Positions 15,579 to 22,973 are shown, counted from the first letter of the stretch. The stretch: DNA of 35,080 nucleotides from Muribaculaceae bacterium (GCA_017454355.1 JAFTDD010000098.1:1-35080); one strand, 5' to 3'. A program made the numbers and translations. The notes: generated from the sequence alone by a model not told the origin.

Positions 15579-15893
15579 TCATTTCACGACCACTTTGCGG
15601 GACCATTGGTCGCCACACTTGACGATGTAGAACCCCTTGGGCAACTCGGCGCTCACGGTTTGGTCGGCGAGCACTTTGACAACCTTGAGCAATTGCCCCG
15701 TGATGGAGTAGACCCTGAATGTGGCCTCATGGCCGACCGATGAGAACACAATGCGACCGGTGCCACCCTGCACGCTCGGACCCGTGGTTACCTCCACGTG
15801 GTCAATCGCCTGCGGGCGGTTGTCGCTCGCTGCCAGTACGTTAGCCGTCATTCCGACTGCGCACACAGTTATTATCAACATCAGTCGTTTCAT
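15579..15893 (-). CDS. Small secreted protein ending in a T9SS type A-like sorting domain
   Basis: A 104-residue protein. The ATG at 15893 opens a clear signal peptide (MKRLMLIITVCAVGMTANVL). After a short linker, the last 70 residues look like a type IX secretion C-terminal sorting domain: FRVYSITGQLLK, then LPKGFYIVKCGDQWSRKVVVK with the typical GxYIV...R/K-V-V-V ending. There is almost no cargo between the signal and the sorting domain. It could be a remnant of a larger secreted protein or a genuine small surface protein. It lies upstream of the Rhs fragment on the same strand, 119 bases away. Confidence 0.7.
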   Translation of the reverse strand: MKRLMLIITVCAVGMTANVLAASDNRPQAIDHVEVTTGPSVQGGTGRIVFSSVGHEATFRVYSITGQLLKVVKVLADQTVSAELPKGFYIVKCGDQWSRKVVVK

Positions 15894-16064
15894 TTCAAGT
15901 GCAAAAGTAGTCTTTTTTTGCCAAAAAAGCAAACGATAACACAATTAATCGCAATTTTTAACGTTAATTGCACTTTGTTGCGTCGGTATTTAGACTGCGA
16001 AAGCGTCAAAAGGTTTACGCGGCGCAATATCCATGCCGGTCTGCACGTTAATTCTGTAAAAAAA

Positions 16065-16240
16065 TGAAAAGGTGCTATAAATAATTGTTTCGCGTCTATT
16101 CTCGTCAATAACAACGTCTATTTTCGTCAATTTTTAGAAATTATGTTCTTTTGTTTCTTTTGTTTCTTTTGTCCAAAATTATAAAGATAGACGGGAATTG
16201 ACGTTGTTATTGACGGGAATTGACGCTAACCTGTTTTAGA
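16065..16240 (+). repeat. Long dispersed repeat, copy B, upstream of the phosphoesterase gene
   Basis: Direct counterpart of minus-strand 2572-2700, with an extra insert of TTCTTTTG-type tandem units around 16140-16175. CGTCAATAACAACGTC (16103-16118) and GACGTTGTTATTGACG (16200-16215) are perfect inverted copies, so a large hairpin is possible. It ends 55 bases before the next start codon. The stretch 15894-16064 holds no gene that I can support. Confidence 0.75.
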
Positions 16241-16295
16241 AACATAATTTTACGGAAATTCACGGGAGATAATTAATATTTTACCGACTACCGAT

Positions 16296-18122
16296 ATGGA
16301 AACCTCAAGACACTTGCTGTTGTGGCTGATGGTGGCTGTGGCTTGCCTTGTGGCACGGCCGCAGCGAATCGCCGTGCTCAGCGACACTCACGTCAGCCCC
16401 GGCAACGCCAACGAGCAGCAGTTGCGGCTCGCCATTGATGAGATTAACGCTTCGCCATTCGATGCGGTGATTCATAGCGGTGACCTCACCAACCAGGGCG
16501 CAGACGATGAGTTGCGCAACATCAAGTCGCTGCTCGACGGCGTCCGTCACCCGCTTTACGTCGTGCCGGGCAATCACGAGAACAATTGGAGCCAGAGCGC
16601 GTGCAAAACGTTTAACGACCTTTGGGACAACGACCGCTTTGCGTTCACCGTCGACTCGCTCGTGGTGGTCGGCCTCAACTGCGGCCCGTTCATGAAGATG
16701 GGCGACGGCCACATCAAGCAGGAGGACCTCCATTGGCTCGACAGCACGCTGCGCGTCACGGTACGCCCCGGCATGAAGGTGCTCAGCGTGAACCATTACC
16801 CGCTGCTTGACGATTTGGATAATTACCGTGACTATGTGGACGTGTTGAAAAAATATCCTGTTATTACCCATCAGAACGGCCATTACCATCGCTGGCGCCT
16901 CTATGAGACCGATGGCGTGGCCGGCGTGATGGTGCGGGCCCTCGACATGGGCAACGGCGACTATGGTTATTCGATTCTCGACTATGACAGCCATCGCGGT
17001 GTGATGCAGGTGTTTGAGAAACGTATAGGACATGAGCCGGAGTTGCGATATGCCTATAAGGTCAACACCGATTTTGACAGCGCTCAGCCGCCGCTTGACC
17101 CGCCTGTGGTCGCTCCCGATGACCCGCGCGCGCGCCTTGTGGTGAACGGTGTGGCGTCGATTTTCACACGCGTGGCTGTTGATGAGCGCAACGTTTACTA
17201 CGGCACGTCGACGGGCGATGTGGTGGCAGTGGACAAGTTCAGCGGTGAACGTCGATGGCAGGTGCCTACCGAGTCGATGCTTTTCTCGAGGCCGGCAGTG
17301 GCGGGCAAGTGGGTTGTCGGTCCCACCGGCGACAGCCGCCTGCTATGGGTCGACAAAAAGTCCGGAAAGGTCGCCCATGAGCACAAGGCCGTCGGCCCCT
17401 ATGTGGCTGATGGCGTGGTGAAAGATGGCGTGCTCTATCAGGGAGGCTACAAGACCTTTGCGGCATGGGACGTGAAGCGACACCGCCTGTTGTGGCGTTA
17501 CGACAGCATTGACAACTATTGTCAGGCGGCTCCCGTTGTTGATGCGGGCGACGTCGTGTTTGGCGCGTGGGACACGCGCTTGCGCGTGCTCGACCGCCGT
17601 GACGGCCACCTGCGTTGGCAGTGGGACAACGGCCGTAGTGCCCGTTTGCTCAGCCCCGGCAACGTAGTGCCTATGGTCAACGGTGACCATGTGCTCATCG
17701 TTGCGCCGGACCGTGTCGCGACGTGCCTCGACCGTCGCGATGGCCGCCAAGTGTGGCGTGAGAAAAACGAATTGAAGGTGCGCGAGAGCCTCGGCAGCAG
17801 CGCCGACGGCACTGTGGCCTACGCCAAGACGATGGATGGCGAACTCATCGCGATGGATGCCACGGCGGGAGAGTACCGCCTGCTGTGGAAGGAGGACGCC
17901 GGCTTTGGCTACGAACACGCTCCGTGCCCCGTGCTTGAGCACCGCGGCCGCATCTACACCGGCTCGCGTCGCGGTATGGTCGCGGTCTTTGACGCCGCTA
18001 CCCACCGCCTGCTTTACCGCTTGCGCCTCGGCTCAAGCGAGGTGAACGGCTTCGAGGTTGACCAGGCTACCGGCAGCGTCTATTGCTCGCTCATCGAAGG
18101 CAAAATCTATAGACTCAACTGA
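16296..18122 (+). CDS. Secreted metallophosphoesterase fused to a PQQ-like beta-propeller
   Basis: A 608-residue exported protein. A signal peptide spans about 1-21. Residues 24-260 are a calcineurin-like phosphoesterase with its metal-binding blocks in order: LSDTHVSP (D30, H32), HSGDLTNQG (D63), PGNHENNW (N93, H94), NHYP near 167 and GHYHRW near 197. Residues about 280-608 form WD/PQQ-type propeller repeats (VVAVDKFSGERRWQVP, RVLDRRDGHLRWQWD, VATCLDRRDGRQVWREKN and others). The enzyme part should hydrolyse a phosphoester, perhaps a nucleotide or phosphodiester, in the periplasm or at the surface. The propeller could bind a ligand or partner. The promoter region is a dispersed repeat. Confidence 0.88.
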   Translation: METSRHLLLWLMVAVACLVARPQRIAVLSDTHVSPGNANEQQLRLAIDEINASPFDAVIHSGDLTNQGADDELRNIKSLLDGVRHPLYVVPGNHENNWSQSACKTFNDLWDNDRFAFTVDSLVVVGLNCGPFMKMGDGHIKQEDLHWLDSTLRVTVRPGMKVLSVNHYPLLDDLDNYRDYVDVLKKYPVITHQNGHYHRWRLYETDGVAGVMVRALDMGNGDYGYSILDYDSHRGVMQVFEKRIGHEPELRYAYKVNTDFDSAQPPLDPPVVAPDDPRARLVVNGVASIFTRVAVDERNVYYGTSTGDVVAVDKFSGERRWQVPTESMLFSRPAVAGKWVVGPTGDSRLLWVDKKSGKVAHEHKAVGPYVADGVVKDGVLYQGGYKTFAAWDVKRHRLLWRYDSIDNYCQAAPVVDAGDVVFGAWDTRLRVLDRRDGHLRWQWDNGRSARLLSPGNVVPMVNGDHVLIVAPDRVATCLDRRDGRQVWREKNELKVRESLGSSADGTVAYAKTMDGELIAMDATAGEYRLLWKEDAGFGYEHAPCPVLEHRGRIYTGSRRGMVAVFDAATHRLLYRLRLGSSEVNGFEVDQATGSVYCSLIEGKIYRLN

Positions 18123-18151
18123 GAATTCTAAGAGTTCTAAGAATTCTAAGA
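18123..18151. repeat. TTCTAAGA tandem tract
   Basis: Three GTTCTAAGA/ATTCTAAGA units directly after the phosphoesterase stop codon and 26 bases before the next start. Related TTCTTAGA tracts lie at 19191-19238 and 32551-32602. Confidence 0.6.
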
Positions 18152-18176
18152 AAACTTAACTAATTATCTAACGACA

Positions 18177-18713
18177 ATGATACAGAAGTGGAAAACCTTG
18201 AGTAGCAAGTATCTGATTCGGCGCCCGTGGCTCACGGCACGCGTCGACGAGGTGCAGTTGCCCGATGGACGTGTCAATCCCGAGCACTATGTGCTCGAGT
18301 ATCCCGACTGGGTGAACGTTCTCGCTATCACCACCGGCGGCCAATATGTGATGATACGTCAATATCGACACGCCTTTGACGATGTGCTCACCGAACTCTG
18401 CGCCGGTGTTGCCGAGGCCGGAGAGACACCCGAGCAGGCGGCTCGTCGTGAACTGCTTGAGGAGACCGGCTACGGCGGCGGACGCTGGTCGCTGCTGATG
18501 ACTATCGGGCAAAATCCGAGTATATGCAATAATATGACCTACTGCTTTTTGGCCGAAGGCGTCGAGCGCGTCAGCGACCAGCAACTTGACGCCGGCGAGG
18601 ACATTGAGGTCATGCTCATGAGCCGCGACGAGTTGCTTGGCCTGCTCACGCGCGACGAGATGAAGCAAGCCTTGATGGCCGCCCCCCTTTGGCGCCACTT
18701 CGCCTCAATGTGA
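18177..18713 (+). CDS. NUDIX hydrolase (ADP-ribose pyrophosphatase-like)
   Basis: Cytoplasmic hydrolase of 178 residues. The Nudix box is complete: G77-x5-E83-x7-R91-E92-L-L-E95-E96-T-G98. The surrounding layout (NPEHYVLEYPDWVNVLAIT, then QYRHAFDDVLTELCAG before the box) is that of the ADP-ribose/nucleotide-sugar pyrophosphatase group. It would cleave a nucleoside diphosphate linked to another moiety, with magnesium. The precise substrate is not readable. It follows the phosphoesterase gene by 54 bases on the same strand. Confidence 0.92.
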   Translation: MIQKWKTLSSKYLIRRPWLTARVDEVQLPDGRVNPEHYVLEYPDWVNVLAITTGGQYVMIRQYRHAFDDVLTELCAGVAEAGETPEQAARRELLEETGYGGGRWSLLMTIGQNPSICNNMTYCFLAEGVERVSDQQLDAGEDIEVMLMSRDELLGLLTRDEMKQALMAAPLWRHFASM

Positions 18714-18752
18714 TGTGGAACATAATGATTATCAAGTAATAATTGAAGAGAA

Positions 18753-18817
18753 TGTAGGGACACAATTTATTGTGTCCACGTGCTGCAGGGGTGGACACAA
18801 TAAATTGTGTCCCTACA
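18753..18817. repeat. REP-like perfect 27-bp inverted repeat
   Basis: Bases 18753-18779 and 18791-18817 are exact inverted copies, beginning TGTAGGGACACAATTTATTG. Each arm contains a smaller palindrome on GGACACAAT. The loop is 11 bases. GTAGGGAC-type double palindromes are widespread REPIN-like elements in bacteria. No T-run follows. Confidence 0.85.
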
Positions 18818-18881
18818 AAACGCCGATAATCAAGCTATTATCCACTTTTGTGACTTAAATTTGAGTAATTAGAGATTAGTG

Positions 18882-19106
18882 ATGACAACAGTAACATTTG
18901 ACTACTATATGCAGGGGGAGAGCGGCAGTGACACCTACCGCCTGCCCTCACGTGAGGCGGCGCTCGAGAAGTTTGCCGTTCTCAAGCGTCACATCGAGGC
19001 AGAGTTGCCACTCTCGCCGGACGGCATCGAACTCGTTGACGAGCCTGATTTCTATGGCTTCCGTGACACCGCCACCGGCAACTATCTGCGCGTCTACCTT
19101 GACTGA
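18882..19106 (+). CDS. Small hypothetical protein
   Basis: A 74-residue acidic, soluble protein that I do not recognise. I chose the ATG at 18882; a GTG lies one codon earlier. The sequence shows no signal peptide, membrane segment or Cys motif. It begins MTTVTFDYYMQGE and ends DFYGFRDTATGNYLRVYLD. Codon usage is GC-rich like the neighbouring housekeeping genes, and the frame is clean, which supports a real gene. It lies between the NUDIX gene and the SDR gene in the same orientation, after a REP-like hairpin. Confidence 0.6.
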   Translation: MTTVTFDYYMQGESGSDTYRLPSREAALEKFAVLKRHIEAELPLSPDGIELVDEPDFYGFRDTATGNYLRVYLD

Positions 19107-19120
19107 TTTCATCTCCAACC

Positions 19121-19154
19121 ATTGCCCTCAATCAAAATAAAATCACTACCTTTG
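19121..19154 (+). promoter_or_regulatory. Predicted Bacteroidetes promoter for the SDR gene
   Basis: ATTG (19121-19124) and TACCTTTG (19147-19154) are separated by 22 bases, matching the TTTG/TAnnTTTG pattern. Transcription would start near 19160, about 110 bases before the SDR start codon. Confidence 0.6.
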
Positions 19155-19190
19155 TAGCCGGATAATCAGAGAAACCATAAAGACAAAGAA

Positions 19191-19238
19191 AACTTAGACC
19201 TCTTAGGCATCTAAGATTTCTTAGACCTCTTAGACCTC
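19191..19238. repeat. TCTTAGAC tandem tract
   Basis: Degenerate nine-base units of CTTAGACCT/TTCTTAGAC type in the leader of the SDR gene, ending 33 bases before the ATG. The same unit fills 32551-32602. Confidence 0.65.
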
Positions 19239-19271
19239 AAAATTAACAGCGTGTAACTAAAGAATAGCAAT

Positions 19272-20048
19272 ATGGAAAACGGATATTTTGACTTGAAGGG
19301 GCGTGTGGCTATCGTCACGGGCTGCTCGACAGGCTTGGGCGTGCAGATGGCGCGCGCGCTGGCCAGCGCCGGATGTGCCATCGTGCCCGTAGCTCGCCGC
19401 CTCGACAAACTCGAGGAGGTGGCGGCCCGGCTGCGTGCCGACTTTGGCGTGGATGTGCTGCCGCTGCGATGCGACATCACGGACACCGCTATGGTCGACG
19501 ACATGGTGGGCAAGGTGCTCGAGCGCTTTGGCCGCATCGACATCCTCATCAACAACGCCGGCACCGGTGCCGTGGCGCCTGCCGAGGACATTACCGACGA
19601 TCAATTTATGAACGAGATGCAGATTGACCTCTTCGGCACCTTCCGTGTGGCGCGTGCCGTGGCTAAACGGGCGATGATTCCCGCCGGTTTCGGTCGCATC
19701 GTCAACATCGCGTCGATGTACGGCCTGGTGGGCAACAAAATCGCGCCCGCCTCGCCCTATCATGCCGCCAAGGGCGGTGTTGTGAACCTCACGCGCGCTC
19801 TGGCCGCTGAGTGGGGCAAGCACGGCATCACCGTCAACTCCATCTGCCCGGGCTACTTCGTTACGCCGCTCACGCGCGAGACGCTCGACAGCGACTGGTT
19901 CAAAGAGTATTCGCGCGGCGCGATCCCCATGGAGCGTTACGGTCACGAGGGAGAATTGGACACGGCTGCCCTCTTCCTCTGTTCGCCCGCCTCGACTTAC
20001 GTCACCGGAGTCGCCCTCCCCGTTGATGGAGGCTACACTTGCATCTAA
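19272..20048 (+). CDS. Short-chain dehydrogenase/reductase (SDR)
   Basis: Classical cytoplasmic SDR of 258 residues. The cofactor loop TGCSTGLG lies at 16-23, NNAG follows near residue 95, and the catalytic Ser and Tyr-x-x-x-Lys are in NIASMYGLVG and PYHAAKGG. The GITVNSICPGYFVTPLT segment and the C-terminal GVALPVDGGYTCI ending are typical of gluconate 5-dehydrogenase and 3-oxoacyl-ACP reductase-like members. It would oxidise or reduce an alcohol/ketone pair with NAD(P). The substrate cannot be fixed from sequence. It has its own predicted promoter. Confidence 0.92.
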   Translation: MENGYFDLKGRVAIVTGCSTGLGVQMARALASAGCAIVPVARRLDKLEEVAARLRADFGVDVLPLRCDITDTAMVDDMVGKVLERFGRIDILINNAGTGAVAPAEDITDDQFMNEMQIDLFGTFRVARAVAKRAMIPAGFGRIVNIASMYGLVGNKIAPASPYHAAKGGVVNLTRALAAEWGKHGITVNSICPGYFVTPLTRETLDSDWFKEYSRGAIPMERYGHEGELDTAALFLCSPASTYVTGVALPVDGGYTCI

Positions 20049-20056
20049 TAGTTGAA

Positions 20057-20080
20057 CGAGACTTCGTCTCGCAATATAAA
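20057..20080. repeat. Short hairpin repeat, GAGAC-TTC-GTCTC type
   Basis: Same unit as at 7199-7222, with CGAGACTTCGTCTCG followed by CAATATAAA. It sits in the 40-base gap between the SDR gene and the next start codon. Confidence 0.65.
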
Positions 20081-20088
20081 GCGAAACT

Positions 20089-21339
20089 GTGAAGATTAGA
20101 AATAGCGTGGTGTGCCTGCTGGTGGCGATGCTGCTGGTGGCGTTGGGTGCGGCGGCTCAAGAACTGGATTTCCTCAATGAGCACGCCAACCACATCACCC
20201 TCAATGGCGCCGACTGGGGGCCGCTGCGCTCCTCGCTCAGCCAGCCTCGTCGATGGCCCGGCGGCAAGTGGAGCGTGGTACACATCGGTGACAGCCATGT
20301 GCAGCCCGACCTGTTCACGGCGCCGGTGCGCCTGTCGTTGCAGGACCGGTGGGGTAACGGTGGGCGCGGCTTGCTGCCAGTGTTGCGACTTGCCGGCACC
20401 AATCAGCCCTACGACTACACGCTATCTTCCTCGCCCTCGCCGCGCTCGGTCAACAAACTGCTGTCACGCTCTTGGACGGCCGAGATGGGTCTTACGGGAG
20501 TGAGCGCTCACTATGCCGACAGTTCGTTTGTCACGCTTCACATCGCCGTCAGCGGCGATGACAACCGCTTCTCGCGTGTCACTGTGGTGCACGCTCCCAA
20601 TGGCGGCTATGAGACGGCTCGCGTTGATACCACCCAGGTGCTTGTGGCGCGCCACACCGGCGACTACACCTCGCGCGTAGATCTGCCGCAGGCCACCGGC
20701 GACGTTGACCTCACCGTGCCATGCGGCAGCAGTGACCTATGGGGGGCGCTGGTCGAGAACGACCGTCGTGGGGTGTTGGTTCACGCTATCGGCAACAACG
20801 GCGCCACCGCCTCCCATTATAACCGCATCGATGGCTTTGCCGCCCAAATCCATAGCGTGTTGCACCCCCAACTCATCATCATCTCGCTGGGTACCAACGA
20901 GGCCTTCGGCTCGCTCGACGGCGTGCAGGGTCAACTCGACCGATTGGTTACCTCCCTGCGACGAGATTGCCCCGGTGCCACGCTGCTGCTCACCACACCA
21001 ATGGAGTGTCACAAGCGAGTCTCGAAAAAGGTCACGCAACGCGTGCCTCGAGGTCGTGGCCGGCGCCGCCGCTACAAGACAATTACCAAGACTGTCACCT
21101 CATTTGCCGTTAATGCCGATGTGCGGCGCGTGCGCGACATCATCCTCGACTATGGCCGCAGGCATCATATCGCCACATGGGACTTATATGACATCGCCGG
21201 CGGCCGAGGCGCCGCCGCGCGATGGCTCGACGCCGGACTGATGAACACCGGCGACCACCTCCACCAGCTCGACAGTGGCTACGAGCTGCAGGGTATCCTC
21301 CTGGCCGACGCGCTCGTTGAGGCCTTGAGCGCTAAATAA
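20089..21339 (+). CDS. Secreted SGNH/GDSL-type hydrolase
   Basis: Exported protein of 416 residues. The only in-frame start is GTG at 20089, which opens a signal peptide ending near GAAAQ (residue 24). SGNH blocks are visible: HIGDSHVQPDLF with the nucleophilic serine, an N-containing block around AIGNNGATASH, SLGTNEAFG, and a C-terminal GDHLHQLDSGYE with the Asp-x-x-His pair. An insert between the first and third blocks (about 100-220) looks like a beta-rich accessory domain. Family members are periplasmic or surface esterases, often acting on acetylated glycans or peptidoglycan; the substrate is unknown. A basic stretch (PRGRGRRRRYKT) sits within the catalytic domain. Confidence 0.82.
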   Translation: MKIRNSVVCLLVAMLLVALGAAAQELDFLNEHANHITLNGADWGPLRSSLSQPRRWPGGKWSVVHIGDSHVQPDLFTAPVRLSLQDRWGNGGRGLLPVLRLAGTNQPYDYTLSSSPSPRSVNKLLSRSWTAEMGLTGVSAHYADSSFVTLHIAVSGDDNRFSRVTVVHAPNGGYETARVDTTQVLVARHTGDYTSRVDLPQATGDVDLTVPCGSSDLWGALVENDRRGVLVHAIGNNGATASHYNRIDGFAAQIHSVLHPQLIIISLGTNEAFGSLDGVQGQLDRLVTSLRRDCPGATLLLTTPMECHKRVSKKVTQRVPRGRGRRRRYKTITKTVTSFAVNADVRRVRDIILDYGRRHHIATWDLYDIAGGRGAAARWLDAGLMNTGDHLHQLDSGYELQGILLADALVEALSAK

Positions 21340-21527
21340 GCTGTCACTTGCCGGTGCCGCGCCACCAAGTGCTCTGAGATTTATTTGTCCTTATTGTCTT
21401 ATATTTATCTTTTGAATTAAAAGCTTGCCCTTATTGCCATTATTGTCTTCAAAACATTATTTCTTCCTCATTAACAGAAGGCAACACTGAAGACAAAAAA
21501 CTTTTTCCAGGATTTTTGGTGGCAACT
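21340..21527. other. Intergenic region without a gene
   Basis: AT-rich spacer. A weak stem (CACTT/AAGTG with an inner GGTG/CACC) follows the SGNH stop at about 21345-21371 but lacks a T-run. Repeated TTATTGTC/TTATTGCC words occur at 21395-21450. I see no open frame with coding character. Confidence 0.5.
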
Positions 21528-21559
21528 ATTGTGGCATTGAGAAAATTGTAGTAATTTTG
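21528..21559 (+). promoter_or_regulatory. Predicted promoter of the structured RNA
   Basis: ATTG (21528-21531) and TAATTTTG (21552-21559) are separated by exactly 20 bases, one of the best TTTG/TAnnTTTG matches in the window. Transcription would begin near 21566. The short frame from the TTG at 21557 starts before that point and is therefore unlikely to be translated. Confidence 0.65.
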
Positions 21560-21565
21560 CCAACG

Positions 21566-21860
21566 ACCAGTCAGTTCACTTTAGGGCGGGCGGGTCAAGA
21601 CATTGTTGTAAAGGACGTTACTGAACGTTTATCTCTGGTCTTCAAACTTCGCAACTTTGAACCACTTCCGGAGGAGCGGCAACGGCAACGTCCATGTCGA
21701 GGTGTATTTATCACCACTGCCTCGCGTTCTCATATTAGGACGAGAGATTGGTGTCTATACCACGACGTGGGCTGACTGCGTTGCTTACCTTGAAGTGGGG
21801 GCAACGCGAAGGCCTGAAGACGAGGTAAGCTGACAAGTACAGCAACCCACGTCTTTTTTT
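21566..21860 (+). ncRNA. Structured RNA of about 295 nt, 6S-like ncRNA or peptide-cluster leader
   Basis: The segment runs from a strong predicted promoter to a terminator-like stem with seven T residues, and contains no convincing coding frame. Several local stems are visible: ACGTT/AACGT near 21615-21630, TTCAAA/TTTGAA around 21640-21662, and CCACG/CGTGG near 21760. GACGTGGG (21764-21771) pairs with CCCACGTC (21846-21853) to close a 90-base domain. Inside it, GCGTTGC (21778-21784) can pair with GCAACGC (21801-21807), or GCTTACCT (21783-21790) with AGGTAAGC (21823-21830); the two overlap and are mutually exclusive. It could be a free RNA, for example the Bacteroidales 6S-type RNA, or a regulatory leader of the peptide cluster 48 bases downstream. 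I cannot assign a family from sequence. Confidence 0.55.
21764..21860 (+). terminator. Terminator-like closing stem of the structured RNA
   Basis: GACGTGGG and CCCACGTC (8 bp) are followed directly by TTTTTTT at 21854-21860. The loop is long and itself structured, so the terminator may depend on how the inner hairpins fold. Confidence 0.6.
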
Positions 21861-21908
21861 GTTATTGCCGAATCCGGGGAAGCTATAGGCAAAAATGGTA
21901 AAACGCTT

Positions 21909-22178
21909 ATGAAAAATAAAGCAAACAACGAGGAACTCCAGTCGCGCCGACAGTTCTTCAAGCGCGCGGCCAAGGGCGTCCTCCCCATCCTGGGAGCCGT
22001 GGTGCTGAGCTCTATGCCGTTAATCTCCAACGCGACCGAGAGTTGTAATTGCTACGGAACCTGCTATGGAACCTGCTACGGTGGGTGTCAAGGGTCGTGC
22101 GGTACGACCTGCTCCGGCAAGTGCATTGGATCTTGCAGCGGTACATGCCAAACATCATGCTATCGAGCTAACCGCTAA
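21909..22178 (+). CDS. CXXX-repeat peptide precursor 1 with Tat signal
   Basis: An 89-residue precursor. Residues 12-20 are a twin-arginine motif (SRRQFFKRA), followed by a hydrophobic stretch and a probable signal peptidase I site after SNA (about residue 42). The C-terminal core has 11 cysteines at 46, 48, 52, 56, 60, 64, 68, 72, 76, 80 and 84, so from C48 every fourth residue is Cys with Gly, Ser, Thr and Tyr between. This is the pattern of CXXX-repeat radical SAM target peptides. It heads a same-strand cluster with two more precursors, modification enzymes and tatAC. The structured RNA ends 48 bases upstream, and I see no separate promoter in that gap. Confidence 0.88.
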   Translation: MKNKANNEELQSRRQFFKRAAKGVLPILGAVVLSSMPLISNATESCNCYGTCYGTCYGGCQGSCGTTCSGKCIGSCSGTCQTSCYRANR

Positions 22179-22183
22179 GGCAA

Positions 22184-22223
22184 GGCTGGAGAGGATATAA
22201 TAAGATGTATATCCTCTCCGGCC
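22184..22223 (+). other. Intercistronic hairpin between precursors 1 and 2
   Basis: Bases 22184-22199 (GGCTGGAGAGGATATA) pair with 22208-22223 over 16 positions with one G-T wobble; the loop is eight bases. Only AATTAT follows, not a T-run. It may stabilise the upstream precursor message, or partially terminate to give more precursor 1 than downstream enzymes. Confidence 0.65.
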
Positions 22224-22252
22224 AATTATATGCTACTAACAATTATTGAAAA

Positions 22253-22501
22253 ATGAAACAGAAATGTAACAACGAAGGACTTCAGTCGCGCCGACAGTTC
22301 TTCAAGCGCGCCGCCAATCGCGTCCTTTCCTTTCTCGGAGCCGCACTGCTGTCCTCGATGCCGTTGATTTCAAACGCAGCCGAGAGTTGTAATTGCAACG
22401 GAACCTGCTATGGAACCTGCTATGGTGGGTGTCAAGTAGGTTGTGCTTCGTGCTGCTATGGCAATTGCGGCGGTACTTGTGAAGCTGCATGCAAGAATTA
22501 A
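22253..22501 (+). CDS. CXXX-repeat peptide precursor 2 with Tat signal
   Basis: An 82-residue paralog of precursor 1 with nearly the same leader (LQSRRQFFKRAA, then SSMPLISNA before the core). Core cysteines are at 46, 48, 52, 56, 60, 64, 67, 68, 72, 76 and 80. There are again 11, but one is shifted to give an adjacent pair at 67-68 that breaks the strict CXXX phase. One extra Cys is in the leader (C5). The leader identity suggests recognition by the same enzymes, and the divergence lies in the core. Gene duplication is evident from shared nucleotide blocks. Confidence 0.87.
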   Translation: MKQKCNNEGLQSRRQFFKRAANRVLSFLGAALLSSMPLISNAAESCNCNGTCYGTCYGGCQVGCASCCYGNCGGTCEAACKN

Positions 22502-22538
22502 TTCTATCGTTCTAACAACCAAGCAAAATAATAATCAA

Positions 22539-22973
22539 ATGAAAAAAACAATTCTACTTTTATTACTGTTGAGCGTTGGTTTTTGTGTCAATGCCAAACA
22601 ACCTTATACACTGCGATTTCAACAAAGAGATTGGCATCTTTGGTTTACTTTTGATCAGCCCAAAGATGGAGAGCAGACCCCTGGATGGGATATTGTTGTT
22701 TTCTTTGATGGAAACGACAATCCATACTATTATCAAGAAGAACTTGATGGGAAAAAGACAAGTATTAGACGTAATTATGGCGAACTTTCGTATCTTAGAA
22801 GCAAAGATGGAATTGATTATTACCAAGTCAGCATGCCATTTGAAATGTACAAACTAACTTTGGGCATTCACAAAAATAGAAAGCAGGTTACACTCATAGG
22901 AGAAGAAGATATGTCAGCAGTGCTAGGACAAGGCGAAAAAAGTGTTTCCATTGTAAATGGCTATCGTGATTAA
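22539..22973 (+). CDS. Unknown secreted protein inside the peptide cluster
   Basis: A 144-residue protein from the ATG at 22539, which starts a standard Sec signal peptide (MKKTILLLLLLSVGFCVNA). The mature part is beta-rich with many aromatic residues (FQQRDWHLWFTFDQP, WDIVVFFDG, NPYYYQEELDG) and has no cysteine. The frame is open further upstream, but that part overlaps precursor 2 and is not Tat- or Sec-like. Base composition is AT-rich compared with the flanking enzyme genes, so it may be a later insertion. I recognise no family. Position suggests an exported partner, carrier or self-protection factor for the peptides. Confidence 0.7.
   Translation: MKKTILLLLLLSVGFCVNAKQPYTLRFQQRDWHLWFTFDQPKDGEQTPGWDIVVFFDGNDNPYYYQEELDGKKTSIRRNYGELSYLRSKDGIDYYQVSMPFEMYKLTLGIHKNRKQVTLIGEEDMSAVLGQGEKSVSIVNGYRD

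Noticed and set aside
18123-18151. TTCTAAGA tract as a transcription terminator
   Set aside because: It forms no GC stem and has no T-run; it is a simple tandem repeat.
21557-21775. Open frame of 72 codons in the structured RNA
   Set aside because: Its only start (TTG) lies before the predicted transcription start, and the sequence is better explained by RNA stems.
21764-21860. Assignment of the structured RNA to tmRNA, RNase P RNA or SRP RNA
   Set aside because: None of the conserved sequence blocks of these RNAs that I know is visible.
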